Shown: positions 17,836-27,018 of the stretch, in pieces | Position numbering within the stretch: the first letter of the stretch is position 1 | Layout: the number at the start of each line of letters is the position of its first letter | Origin: Pseudocolwellia sp048296855 | GTDB taxonomy: Bacteria; Pseudomonadota; Gammaproteobacteria; Enterobacterales; Alteromonadaceae | DNA length: 64,000 nucleotides | Direction: 5' to 3' (one strand) | NCBI GenBank assembly: GCA_048296855.1 | Contig: CP182631.1 | The notes under the pieces: model-generated | Seen by the model: only the letters and a program-made list of their open reading frames with translations | The model's database searches: none | Told to the model about the DNA's origin: nothing | Position numbers and translations under genes: made by a program

Positions 17836-18606
17836 TTAACAGCCAACACGTGAACTTATTTTGTTTGCAGTTTCTTTTACTCTTTGAATTAATGATTGAA
17901 TATTATCTTCGTCGCCTAGCGATGAAGTAAAGGTGGATACCGCTAATACCGCGATTACCGCACCTTCTGGGTGACCTATAATAGAAGCACAATCGGTAAC
18001 TCCGTCAGTAAGTAAACTTTTTCTAAAACAATGTCCGTTAACTAAAATATCTTGTAGTTCTTGCTCAAGCTGTTTTTTATCGTTACTACTCATTTTTTGA
18101 TAAGTGTCGTCGCGTTCATAAATTAAGTTTTTAACGGCCTCATTACTGTTTGCTAATAATACTCGTCCAGAGGTCGTGTCAACGGTATTAAACAATGTAC
18201 CTTCGGCAATAGAAAGCGATATAGGTGCATGGCTGCGAGAATGAATAACAACCATGACTTTACTTTGATACAAAATACTCAAGTGAGCGGCATGGCCTGA
18301 TTGGGCGGAAAAATCGTCCATAATAGGAATAGCGGTTTCACGCAATTGATCAATTGGCGATATTTTTCTCGATAAACTGTAAAGCTTTAGCGATACGCTG
18401 TATTTACCGGAAATTTCATCTCTAACTAAGTAACCACGGTTCTCTAAGCCGATTAAAACACGGTATATTTCATTGGCAGAACGGTTAATGCCGTGGGCTA
18501 TTTCTGTTTGTGAAAGTGGCATTGCTTTTGATGCTAAAAACTCTAAAACATCCATGCCTTTATCAAGTGCGGGCACTGCATATTTATTACTTTTTTCTTC
18601 GCTCAT
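17836..18606 (-). CDS. IclR-family transcriptional regulator
   Basis: This 256-residue protein has an N-terminal winged helix (DVLEFLASKAMPLSQTEIAHGINRSANEIYRVLIGLENRGYLV) and a C-terminal IclR effector domain ending near AVLAVSTFTSSL. A strong AGGGAAAAC ribosome-binding site precedes the start. IclR proteins commonly sense sugar acids or aromatic acids. It lies between the GH2 gene and the first TonB receptor, and not far from the galactonate-type cluster, so it may govern galactose or galactonate use. No ATTGTTAACAAT site occurs near it, consistent with a regulon separate from the AHG genes. Confidence 0.88.
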   Translation of the reverse strand: MSEEKSNKYAVPALDKGMDVLEFLASKAMPLSQTEIAHGINRSANEIYRVLIGLENRGYLVRDEISGKYSVSLKLYSLSRKISPIDQLRETAIPIMDDFSAQSGHAAHLSILYQSKVMVVIHSRSHAPISLSIAEGTLFNTVDTTSGRVLLANSNEAVKNLIYERDDTYQKMSSNDKKQLEQELQDILVNGHCFRKSLLTDGVTDCASIIGHPEGAVIAVLAVSTFTSSLGDEDNIQSLIQRVKETANKISSRVGC

Positions 18607-18761
18607 GTTTTCCCTACGGATTGATTATTAATTATCTGAAAGGTACAAGGTAATGTACGTTTTTTGATTAAGTCTATTAAATCATAGCTTGAGGTAAGTA
18701 TAAATGGATTTATATCCGTATTACAAAATTCATATGAGAATAAAAGTAAGCTAAAAGCTAT

Positions 18762-18964
18762 TAATAAACCTGAACTCGGCTTAACAAATGCTTCTCTAGC
18801 AGCTATTTTTCCTGATTTCTGCGTTAAATTTACTTGCAATAGACTAGCTATTGACGCGAAATTTGCCTTGAATTAAGAAAAACTATGAAGCTAGAGGCTC
18901 AATGAATCTATTTTTTTATATTTCAATTTATTAAACATCTCTTAAACCGAGTTCAGGTTAGTAA
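18762..18964. mobile_element. MITE-like element 2
   Basis: A 191-bp segment (18768-18958) is bounded by ACCTGAACTCGG and CCGAGTTCAGGT, nearly the ends of the element at 5989-6214. Flanking hexamers TAATAA and TAGTAA resemble a slightly decayed target duplication. A spurious 78-codon frame at 18603-18839 overlaps it. The rest of the 18607-19332 gap contains no gene. Confidence 0.65.
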
Positions 18965-19206
18965 GGTTTTTTTGGAGTCATCTGCTACTACTTTATGAAT
19001 TAAATAGCTGAGTACCATTAATAAATGAAGACCCGTACTGATATGACTTTATTTGAATAAAAAAACCTTTAAAAGCAGACTCTGAGGTTATAGCGCTATT
19101 GTTATTATTCTATGTTTATAAGAAATGTACTTCTTTATTGTTAGATACTTAATCTTAAAATACACAATATCTATATTTTAGAATGTTAAAATATGTCAAT
19201 TGATGA

Positions 19207-19234
19207 TTGATATGTTAGTAATTGTGTGTAATAT
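19207..19234 (+). promoter_or_regulatory. Possible promoter of the first TonB receptor
   Basis: TTGATA and TAATAT are spaced by 16 bp, about 100 bp upstream of the receptor start. The region is very AT-rich, so the match has limited weight. Confidence 0.35.
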
Positions 19235-19332
19235 TATTTGTGGTTGGTTGATTAACGAACAATATAGCGTTAAAAATTAATTAAGGAATAGGCTTTAAAT
19301 CTAATTATAAAAAATATTATTGAAGGGGAATC

Positions 19333-22197
19333 ATGAAAAATATTAATCGGGAATTCACGCGTAGCAAGGTGGCAACAGCAGTTGCATTAGTGACATTAAA
19401 TATGGCTCCAAATGCTTTTGCATTTGAAGATGAAAAACAAGAAACTGAAGTTATTGAAGTTGTTGGTATACGAAGCTCCCTTGCAAGCTCTGCTAATATT
19501 AAAAGAGAGTCTAGCGGTGTAGTAGATGCTATTACCGCGGAAGATATTGGTAAGTTTCCCGATACTAACTTGGCTGAATCTTTACAAAGGATCACTGGGG
19601 TTTCTATTGACCGTTCAAACAATGAAGGTAATCAGGTTTCTGTTCGTGGTTTTGGCCCTACCTTTAATATGGTTACGTTAAATGGCCGTGCGATGCCTAC
19701 TTCTTCAACATTATCCACTGACGGTGCTATTAATCGTGCCTTTAATTTTCAGCATATTGCTGCTGAAGTTGTTTCAGGGGTAAATGTTTATAAAACAGGT
19801 AAAGCGCATATAAACAGTGGGGGTATCGGTGCAACTATCGATTTACAAACCGCGAAACCTTTAACTTATGGAGAGCAAAAAGTATCTTTGTCTGCTAAAG
19901 GAATTATGGATACAAGTAATGTAAATGGCGATGATATTACTCCGGAAATTTCAGGTTTGTATAGTAATGTATTCCTAGATGGTAAATTAGGTTTGTTAGT
20001 CGCTTATTCACGTTCTGAGCGTGATAGTCGTAAGGAAGCCGTGGTAAATGACGGTTGGTTAGCTGATGATGGCTCTACTTATACTGGAATTGATTCATCA
20101 GGTATAACTAACCCAGATAATCCTGACGGTATTTTTTGGGTGCCTCGTAACTTTGCTGTTGAATATGGCGATCATGAACGTAAACGAGATAATATGCAGT
20201 TTGTTGCCCAATATGCAGCAACGGATAATCTAACCCTTACGTTAGATTATACTGGCTCGCGCTTTGATGAATCTATTGATCGTATTTTAACTGGATTTTG
20301 GTTTGACTCTGATGTAAATACCACGGGTACGGTAGACAGTAACGGTACCGTTATTAATCCTCGCCATAAAAATCACCGTTTAAATTATACAAGTACTCAT
20401 CAAGTTGTTGAAACTGAAAATGATTCAATGGGATTAAATATTGTTTGGCAAGCAACTGACAGTTTACAACTTAGCTTTGATGCCCACGATTCAACGTCGC
20501 AAACTCAACCGGGTGGAGAAATTAGTGAATTTACTACCGTTATTAGTACACCTGCAGATGCCAGATATGTTGATATTGGTTTAGATTTCACGGGCGCTGA
20601 AGTTCCCGCTGTTTTTGCTCAACCAACGTTAACAACGGAAGATCCTAGTGCTCCTGCACCTATTCCTGCTAACTATGACCCCTATTCACTTAATAACGTT
20701 GATGGAGATGTTGTGGTTGTTCGTGGTCATGAAATTAAAAATAATATTCAGCAGTGGGGATTAAGTGGGGAATGGGAAAACTTAAGTGATGGATCTTTAG
20801 CTAATATTAATTTTGGTATTGGTGGTCTTAAATACAAGTTTGACACGAATAAACGTTTTGGTTTTAGCGTTATTTATGACGTACTTGATATTGATAGTTT
20901 AGGTTTATCGTTTACACCGTCAAATGTTGGTAATAATTTTAGTGGCTCTGAACATTTATTTGATATGCAGTTTAATTCAGACCCTGGTATTGTTAATCAA
21001 GCGATAACTGATGGCGGTTATATTAATGAAGATCCAGTATCAATTGATAATATTACTGAAGATACTTTTTCAGCGTATATATCATTTGATTTGATCAATG
21101 AATTTAATGGCCTTCCTATCACTATGAACGTTGGTTTACGTTATGAAGATACCGACGTAACAGCTTCGTCAACGGCGACGTTACCTACGAGCTTGGTATA
21201 TTTGCATGAAGAGGAAATTCGTGGGTATTTTCCACCAGGTAGTGAAGTAAGCCTTGATACATTACATGGCGGTTATACTGAATTTTTACCTAACCTCGAT
21301 ATCAGTTTAGAATTTAATGAAGATGTAGTAGGTCGTTTTTCTTATAGCAGAACGTTAACGCGTAGTGATGTTACGGCTATTGCACCCGCAACTAAAATTA
21401 CCAATATGAGACCAGGTGGCCCTTTTAATGCAACACAAGGCGATCCTAATTTATTACCTTATACTTCAAATAATATCGATCTTTCTTTAGAGTGGTATTA
21501 CGACGAGGGTAGTTATGTATCGTTGGGCTACTTCCATAAATTTGTTGATAACTTTATTGGTACCACTGTAGAGAATAGAACAATCAATGGTGCTGATGGT
21601 ACACCCCTTACCGATCCTTCTGTCAATCCAAGGGCAGGTTGTCCAGATGCATCAACAGAGCCTTATAATACCAATTGTCTTTCTCAGCCAAGTGATCCTG
21701 ATGTTAATTTTGCCGTGATTACCCCTAAAAACCTTGAAGATGCAGAGGTAAGTGGTTGGGAATTTGCTTTACAACATATGTTTGGTGAATCAGGTTTTGG
21801 TGGACAGTTTAACTTTACGTTAGTTGATGGCGATGTTGAGTTTGATCCTTCGTCATTTGAGCAAAGTGTTTCTTTAACTGGCTTAAGTGATTCAGCTAAC
21901 CTTGTGGCTTTTTATGACAAAAACGGCTTTCAAGCACGTATCGCTTATAATTGGCGCGATGACTTTCTGTTGAATACTAATCAGTTTCATAGTCCAAATG
22001 AACCCGTATTTACAAAAGCTTATGGTCAAATAGATTTTAATATGAGTTACGATATTAATGAATCAATTACCATTGTTTTTGAAGGATTAAATATACTGGA
22101 AGAAACGGCTCATCGTTATGGTCGCTATGAAAATCAGTTTTTAGCAGCCGAAGACTTTGGTAGTAGATACGTTGTTGGTATTCGAGCGAATTTTTAA
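19333..22197 (+). CDS. TonB-dependent outer-membrane receptor 1
   Basis: This 954-residue TonB-dependent receptor of the Xanthomonas-Caulobacter-type family has a signal peptide (cleavage after NAFA near residue 31). A plug domain starts at SGVVDAITAEDIGKFPDTN and continues with LAESLQRITGVSIDRSNNEG and VRGFGPTFNMVTLNGR. The 22-strand barrel ends in the usual Phe (residues VGIRANF). It should import oligosaccharides across the outer membrane with energy from TonB-ExbBD. A good AAGGGG ribosome-binding site is present. It is followed by a terminator-like hairpin and a halogenase-like gene. Its operon is not preceded by the AHG operator, so its substrate may be a galactoside or methylated oligosaccharide handled by the neighbouring GH2 enzyme. 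Confidence 0.92.
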   Translation: MKNINREFTRSKVATAVALVTLNMAPNAFAFEDEKQETEVIEVVGIRSSLASSANIKRESSGVVDAITAEDIGKFPDTNLAESLQRITGVSIDRSNNEGNQVSVRGFGPTFNMVTLNGRAMPTSSTLSTDGAINRAFNFQHIAAEVVSGVNVYKTGKAHINSGGIGATIDLQTAKPLTYGEQKVSLSAKGIMDTSNVNGDDITPEISGLYSNVFLDGKLGLLVAYSRSERDSRKEAVVNDGWLADDGSTYTGIDSSGITNPDNPDGIFWVPRNFAVEYGDHERKRDNMQFVAQYAATDNLTLTLDYTGSRFDESIDRILTGFWFDSDVNTTGTVDSNGTVINPRHKNHRLNYTSTHQVVETENDSMGLNIVWQATDSLQLSFDAHDSTSQTQPGGEISEFTTVISTPADARYVDIGLDFTGAEVPAVFAQPTLTTEDPSAPAPIPANYDPYSLNNVDGDVVVVRGHEIKNNIQQWGLSGEWENLSDGSLANINFGIGGLKYKFDTNKRFGFSVIYDVLDIDSLGLSFTPSNVGNNFSGSEHLFDMQFNSDPGIVNQAITDGGYINEDPVSIDNITEDTFSAYISFDLINEFNGLPITMNVGLRYEDTDVTASSTATLPTSLVYLHEEEIRGYFPPGSEVSLDTLHGGYTEFLPNLDISLEFNEDVVGRFSYSRTLTRSDVTAIAPATKITNMRPGGPFNATQGDPNLLPYTSNNIDLSLEWYYDEGSYVSLGYFHKFVDNFIGTTVENRTINGADGTPLTDPSVNPRAGCPDASTEPYNTNCLSQPSDPDVNFAVITPKNLEDAEVSGWEFALQHMFGESGFGGQFNFTLVDGDVEFDPSSFEQSVSLTGLSDSANLVAFYDKNGFQARIAYNWRDDFLLNTNQFHSPNEPVFTKAYGQIDFNMSYDINESITIVFEGLNILEETAHRYGRYENQFLAAEDFGSRYVVGIRANF

Positions 22198-22274
22198 ATA
22201 CTTTTATACTAGGGTTATTTAAAAGCTGCAATTGTTTGCATGCATACGTATCTCCCACAGGAACTATGCATTTT

Positions 22275-22310
22275 GAGACTGCTTCTTTTCAGGGGGCAGT
22301 CTCTTTTTTT
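22275..22310 (+). terminator. Terminator-like hairpin between receptor 1 and halogenase 1
   Basis: GAGACTGC / GCAGTCTC with a T7 tail lies in the 126-bp gap. The equivalent position in the second receptor operon also holds a terminator, so readthrough or a separate halogenase promoter must feed the downstream gene at lower level. Confidence 0.8.
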
Positions 22311-22323
22311 ATGGAGTAGGGTT

Positions 22324-23868
22324 ATGACTAAACTCATTAAAAATATCATTATTGTTGGAGGTGGTACAGCGGGGTGGCTAACCGCAGGTGTTTTAGCTTC
22401 AACCATTAAGAGTATGTATGGCGCTGACTCAATTAATATTACGTTAATCGAGTCGCCATCTATTGAACCTGTTGGTGTTGGCGAAGGAACGTGGCCAACC
22501 ATGCGTAATACGCTAAGAAAAATGGGTGTGAGCGAGCTAGATTTTATACGTTCATGCGATGTTTCATTTAAGCAGGGATCTAAGTTTTGTCAGTGGAATA
22601 ATGATAATTATTCAAACAGCTATTATCACCCATTTTCTTTACCCCAAGATTTTAATGAAAGTAATTTAGCTTGGCATTGGATGGCGAAAGATTATGAAAT
22701 ATCCTTTTCTGAATTGGTATCACCACAAGAAGTTATTTGCGAACATCATATGGCACCCAAGCAAATATCTACACCTGAATATGCCTTTGTTTGTAATTAT
22801 GGCTATCACTTAGACGCGGGATTATTTGCTAAATTTTTGAAAGATTATTGCTTAAATAAGCTTAAAATTAATTACATAAGTGATGATGTGCTATCTGTGT
22901 TGTCGGACTTAAAAAATAATGACATAAAAGCACTTAACACTAGTAAAAATGGCGTAGTTAATGGCGACTTGTTTGTTGATTGTACGGGAAGAAGTGCGCT
23001 GTTAATTGGTAAGCATTATCAAGTCCCCTTTATTTCTAAAAAAGACACGTTATTTATTGATTCAGCACTTGCTGTACAAGTTCCTTATATAGACGATGAA
23101 AGCCCTATCGCCTCAGTAACATTATCTACAGCACAAGAGGCGGGGTGGATTTGGGATATAGGTTTATATAGCCGTAGGGGCGTAGGGCATGTATATGCAA
23201 GTGAATATATAAGTGAAGAAAAAGCTAAACAGCAATTACTTGATTATATTAAAAAAACGAATAAAAACAGCAAAAAAATAGATGAGCAATCTATTAAAAA
23301 AATTGTTTTTGAACCTGGATATAGAGAAGTTTTTTGGAAAAATAACTGCGTTGCTGTTGGATTGTCTGCGGGGTTTGTTGAGCCACTCGAAGCCTCATCT
23401 TTAGCGCTTGTAGAAATTTCGGCAAATATGATCGCGCAACAGCTGCCTCAAACACGACAGGGGATGGACGTGATTGCTCAACGGTTTAATGAACGTTTAT
23501 TACATCATTGGCAATCAACGATAGACTTTTTAAAATTGCATTATGTACTGAGTCAACGTGATACGGGAATGTTTTGGAGAGATAATCGCGAGCTATCGAG
23601 TATTCCTGAAAGCCTAACTCGTTTGCTTAATATATGGCAGGAACAGGTTCCATGGCATTATGATTTTGATCGAATACAAATGTTTCCTTCAGCGAGTTAT
23701 CAATATGTTTTATGTGGCATGGGGTTTAAAAGTCAACTTCACATCCGTCCTTCTATTATTCAAGAAACCAGTGCAGTTTCTCATTTTAATCTGGTTCAGC
23801 AACAAACAGCGCAATGCTTATCAAGGTTAAAGCAGAATCGTACTTTTTTGAAGGAAATTAGAGAGTAG
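22324..23868 (+). CDS. Flavin-dependent tryptophan halogenase-like protein 1
   Basis: This 514-residue protein starts at the ATG at 22324, right after a GGAGTAGGG ribosome-binding site; a longer reading frame from 22240 would begin before the terminator T-run and is unlikely. It has the FAD motif IIVGGGTAGWLTAG, the GVGEGTWPTMRNTLRKMG block with family flavin contacts, and a Lys in VSFKQG at the usual catalytic-lysine region. The halogenase signature WxWxIP is altered to WIWDIG. Such proteins commonly lie next to TonB receptors in marine and xanthomonad genomes; some brominate free indoles, but natural substrates are unknown. Whether the change of Pro to Gly affects halogenation cannot be told here. 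Confidence 0.85.
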   Translation: MTKLIKNIIIVGGGTAGWLTAGVLASTIKSMYGADSINITLIESPSIEPVGVGEGTWPTMRNTLRKMGVSELDFIRSCDVSFKQGSKFCQWNNDNYSNSYYHPFSLPQDFNESNLAWHWMAKDYEISFSELVSPQEVICEHHMAPKQISTPEYAFVCNYGYHLDAGLFAKFLKDYCLNKLKINYISDDVLSVLSDLKNNDIKALNTSKNGVVNGDLFVDCTGRSALLIGKHYQVPFISKKDTLFIDSALAVQVPYIDDESPIASVTLSTAQEAGWIWDIGLYSRRGVGHVYASEYISEEKAKQQLLDYIKKTNKNSKKIDEQSIKKIVFEPGYREVFWKNNCVAVGLSAGFVEPLEASSLALVEISANMIAQQLPQTRQGMDVIAQRFNERLLHHWQSTIDFLKLHYVLSQRDTGMFWRDNRELSSIPESLTRLLNIWQEQVPWHYDFDRIQMFPSASYQYVLCGMGFKSQLHIRPSIIQETSAVSHFNLVQQQTAQCLSRLKQNRTFLKEIRE

Positions 23869-23877
23869 CTTTTATAT

Positions 23878-23915
23878 AAGGCCTAATTTTTATTGTGTTA
23901 TAAAAATTAGGCCTT
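23878..23915. terminator. Bidirectional terminator
   Basis: A perfect 16-bp arm AAGGCCTAATTTTTAT pairs with ATAAAAATTAGGCCTT around a 6-nt loop. It serves the converging halogenase 1 and lactonase genes. Confidence 0.88.
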
Positions 23916-23935
23916 TATTTTTGATTAAATTGAAG

Positions 23936-24967
23936 TTACTTAAGCGCTACACTCATTAACGTGTTATGAGCGGTTAAATAAAGGGTCTTTTCATCGGCAG
24001 ATAAGGTGCAATTAGCGGTAAGTTTACCGGTTTTAATTTTTGCTAATACTTTCCCTTTAGGTGTAATTAACCAAACTCCACCAGGGCCTGTAGCAAAAAT
24101 AAGTCCGCTTGAATGAACCGCCATGCCATCTGGCATGCCTTGCTCTCCTGCTACACCTATAAATTCGCTTGCGTCTATCAGTACTCGTTTGTTACTTACT
24201 TTACCATCAGACGATAAATCGTAAGCTAACCAATGAGGGAATGATTGATCGGAAACTGCCACATATAAGGTTTTTTCGTCTGCTGATATAGCAATACCAT
24301 TCGGGAAGCTAATTTTGTCGTCAAGTAGTTGTAAGTTACCATCTGGTGCTAAACGGTATATGCCTTGAAAAGTAAGCTCTTTTCGTTTGTCATCCATTAT
24401 GTCTTTTAAGCCATAAGGAGGATCCGTAAAAAATAAGCTACCGTCAGAATGTAATACTGCATCATTAGGGCTATTAAGACGTTTGCCATTATAGTAACCC
24501 GCCAGAGTTTTAAAGTTATTGCTTGGTGATGAGGTAGGCGCATTCATTACTGCTATTCGTCTATCACCTTGTTGTAAAAGTATTAAATTATCATGTTGGT
24601 CAAGCAACAATCCGTTAGAACCTTGCGTGTGGTCACCTTTGTGTAATCCTGTTGAGCCAGAATTCTCTAAATAAACACTAACGCCTTCAAGAGGGTGATA
24701 TTTCATGATCTTGTTATTAGGAATATCTGAAAAAATTAAGTAGCCTTCTTTTGTTAACCAAAGTGGTCCTTCGGTCCATGCAAAGTCAGACGCTAAGGTT
24801 TTAATAACAGCAGATTTATCTAAAATAGCATTGGCTTCTTGCGAGATAATTTCAATTGACGGCTTAATTTCGCTTGTGACTAAATGACCATCATTACTGT
24901 TAGCTGTGTTTGAAATAGCGCATGAAGTAAGCGCTAATATCATTAACGCAAACGTTAATTTATACAT
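23936..24967 (-). CDS. SMP-30/gluconolactonase-type lipoprotein lactonase
   Basis: The protein has 343 residues from the ATG at 24967, which has a strong AAAGGGA site; a frame starting at 25000 would hide the signal. A lipobox LTSC places Cys16 at the mature N-terminus. The rest is a six-bladed SMP-30/gluconolactonase propeller with the metal-site motifs FAWTEGPLW, NGLLLDQHDN, NSPNDAVLHSDGSLFFTDPPYG and FPNGIAISADEKTLYV. It should hydrolyse a sugar 1,4- or 1,5-lactone in the periplasm. It overlaps the aldolase gene by 8 bp and ends the cluster of galactonate-type genes. A galactonolactone substrate fits this context. A periplasmic lactonase implies either a periplasmic oxidation step or uptake of free acid through the MFS carrier. 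Confidence 0.85.
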   Translation of the reverse strand: MYKLTFALMILALTSCAISNTANSNDGHLVTSEIKPSIEIISQEANAILDKSAVIKTLASDFAWTEGPLWLTKEGYLIFSDIPNNKIMKYHPLEGVSVYLENSGSTGLHKGDHTQGSNGLLLDQHDNLILLQQGDRRIAVMNAPTSSPSNNFKTLAGYYNGKRLNSPNDAVLHSDGSLFFTDPPYGLKDIMDDKRKELTFQGIYRLAPDGNLQLLDDKISFPNGIAISADEKTLYVAVSDQSFPHWLAYDLSSDGKVSNKRVLIDASEFIGVAGEQGMPDGMAVHSSGLIFATGPGGVWLITPKGKVLAKIKTGKLTANCTLSADEKTLYLTAHNTLMSVALK

Positions 24968-25628
24968 GTGTAGTCCCTTTGTTTTTGGGTAGTTTTGCAA
25001 GATAAGCTTGCACTAACGTTATTAATTTATTTTGTTGTTCCGGTGTTGTTACCGCACGGGTTAAGTCGTTACCCACTCCAACACCAATAGCCCCAGCTGA
25101 AAACCATTCTTCTATGTTATCTATATTTACGCCACCAACAGGCATTAAAGGTGTATTTGAAAAAGGTCCTTGAAGGCCTTTAAAATAGTTTACTCCTAAA
25201 GCTCCTGCTGGAAATACTTTAATTAAGTCAGCATTAAAGTGTATAGCTTGTGCAATATCGGTTGGTGTTAATGCCCCCATTAAAACAGGAATACCTTTAG
25301 AATGAGCCAGTTGAACAATAGTGCTTTCTGTATTAGGTGTCACTAAAAATTGTGCGCCTGCTTCAATAGCAAGGTTAGCTCTTTCGGTATTTATTACAGT
25401 ACCAGCTCCTACGAGTATTTCAGGATAATTAGCGCGTGCTTTGCTGATTTCCTCACAATACCCTGGGGTGTTTGCCGTAATTTCTAATGTTGTAACACCA
25501 CCTTCCACTAAGCACTTTATTACCGATTCAATCTCTGATTGCTGCGCAAGGCGTATTATAGCAACTAACTGACTTTCAATAATTTTATTAAGGGTGTTAG
25601 TACGTTGCTGGTTTAAATATAAACTCAT
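24960..25628 (-). CDS. KDPGal/KDPG aldolase (Eda/DgoA family)
   Basis: This 222-residue class I aldolase of the Eda family has LEITANTPG near the N-terminus, GAGTVINTERAN, VTPNTES and the Schiff-base Lys137 in DLIKVFPAG. The C-terminal part GGVNIDNIEEWFSAGAIGVGVGNDL resembles 2-dehydro-3-deoxy-6-phosphogalactonate aldolase (DgoA) as much as KDPG aldolase. It yields pyruvate plus glyceraldehyde 3-phosphate. Position between an MFS acid carrier and a sugar lactonase, downstream of a galactonate dehydratase-like gene, points to the galactonate branch. It is also the only Eda-type aldolase in the window, so it could finish AHG breakdown after KDG kinase. The start has TTTAGGTAA as ribosome-binding site. 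Confidence 0.85.
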   Translation of the reverse strand: MSLYLNQQRTNTLNKIIESQLVAIIRLAQQSEIESVIKCLVEGGVTTLEITANTPGYCEEISKARANYPEILVGAGTVINTERANLAIEAGAQFLVTPNTESTIVQLAHSKGIPVLMGALTPTDIAQAIHFNADLIKVFPAGALGVNYFKGLQGPFSNTPLMPVGGVNIDNIEEWFSAGAIGVGVGNDLTRAVTTPEQQNKLITLVQAYLAKLPKNKGTTHV

Positions 25629-25655
25629 TTTTTTACCTAAATGTTATGTGTTAAT

Positions 25656-26966
25656 CTATTTTTCGGGTAATGGCTCATCAATACGCTGTATTTTTCCAAC
25701 AAGAAATAAATAGGATAAGCAACCAATAGCAGCCAAGGCTGAAATGAATAATAGGGCAGGTTTAAAGTCGCCATCTTGAACTAAGTAACCAATAATAATT
25801 GGAACCGCTACAGCTGAAAGGCCACCAATAGAATTAAAGCATCCACCAACTAACCCAACTAAATGTTTTGGTGCAAGCAATGAAACAAACACCCAAGCAA
25901 TTGACGATAAGCCATTACCAAAAAAGGCGATAGATAAGAAGGTGATTACCCAAAAGGTATCGTCTGTATAGTTTGCGCCTATAATACAGGTTGTTAATAG
26001 TAGCCCTACAATAATAGGAGCTTTACGTGAAAATTCTTTAGATACACCTTTTCTCACTAAATAGTCTGAACTGAACCCAGAAATTAATACGCCAAAAAAA
26101 GCAGCTAAAAAAGGAACCGATGCTAAAAACCCCGATTGAATAAAGTCTAAACCTCTATACTCAACTAAATAAGTAGGGAACCATGTAAGAAAGAACATTA
26201 ATGTTCCACCTAAACAAAATTGACCTATATAAATTCCCCATAGCTTTTTACTTGAAAAAACAGAAATAAAGTCTGCACGGGTAAACTTGCTTTTTTCTTC
26301 TTTTTTTTCTTTGTTTTCTGCTGGTGCGGTGTCAGAAATTAACGTGAGTTCTTGCTTATTAATACTTGGATGATCTTGTGGATCTCGATAGAAGATATAC
26401 CAGATTATGGCCCATACAATACCGATAAGACCTGAAATAATAAACAAACCTCTCCAACCAAAGTTGTCTTGAATAATCGCTAAAAATGGCATTAAAAACG
26501 CTAAACCAATAAATTGCCCTGACGTATACACTGCAATAGCAGAAGCACGTTCGTTTTCTGGAAACCAAGTAGTGATAATTTTGTTGTTACATGGGTAAGA
26601 AGGGGCTTCAAAAGCACCAATAGCCATTCTACAACCAATTAAAGCAGCAAATGAACTCACCATACCTTGTACTAAAGTAGCTAATGACCACATGACCAGT
26701 ATAAAAGGATATAAAATACGTGTTTTAACTAAGTCTACGGTGATCCCTCCAGGTATTTGCAAAATAGAATAAGTCCAGCCAAAGGCTGAAAATATTAAGC
26801 CCATTTGAACCGAAGTCAGACTTAGTTCTTCAGTTAATGCCGCTGCTGCGACAGAAATGTTTGTTCTGTCCATGTAGTTAATAACAACACTCAAAAAAAC
26901 AAGTGTTAATACGTGAAACCGTTTTTTAGTTGGTTTCTCTTTAGCAATCAATTCGGTGTTTTCCAT
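25656..26966 (-). CDS. MFS transporter, anion:cation symporter type (galactonate/glucarate-like)
   Basis: The protein has 436 residues from the ATG at 26966, chosen because the earlier frame start overlaps the upstream gene and because a GGAAA site precedes it. Twelve hydrophobic segments are evident, with NYMDRTNISVAAAAL near the first and the family motif GGITVDLVKTRILYP after the second helix. The sequence is of the ACS family that carries hexonates such as galactonate and glucarate with protons. Neighbouring dehydratase and aldolase genes suit a hexonate substrate. It sits 52 bp downstream of the dehydratase and 27 bp before the aldolase, so all are likely one operon. Confidence 0.85.
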   Translation of the reverse strand: MENTELIAKEKPTKKRFHVLTLVFLSVVINYMDRTNISVAAAALTEELSLTSVQMGLIFSAFGWTYSILQIPGGITVDLVKTRILYPFILVMWSLATLVQGMVSSFAALIGCRMAIGAFEAPSYPCNNKIITTWFPENERASAIAVYTSGQFIGLAFLMPFLAIIQDNFGWRGLFIISGLIGIVWAIIWYIFYRDPQDHPSINKQELTLISDTAPAENKEKKEEKSKFTRADFISVFSSKKLWGIYIGQFCLGGTLMFFLTWFPTYLVEYRGLDFIQSGFLASVPFLAAFFGVLISGFSSDYLVRKGVSKEFSRKAPIIVGLLLTTCIIGANYTDDTFWVITFLSIAFFGNGLSSIAWVFVSLLAPKHLVGLVGGCFNSIGGLSAVAVPIIIGYLVQDGDFKPALLFISALAAIGCLSYLFLVGKIQRIDEPLPEK

Positions 26967-27018
26967 ATTTATTTCCGTTATTTTTATATTGTTATTTATA
27001 TCGTTTTTTAATAGTGAA

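Noticed and set aside
18603..18839. Short minus-strand reading frame next to the IclR gene
   Set aside because: It overlaps the IclR start and the MITE-like element, has no recognisable domain, and its codon pattern is not gene-like.
22240..22323. Longer start for halogenase 1
   Set aside because: The frame would run through the receptor terminator hairpin; the ATG at 22324 has a good ribosome-binding site and begins the FAD motif.
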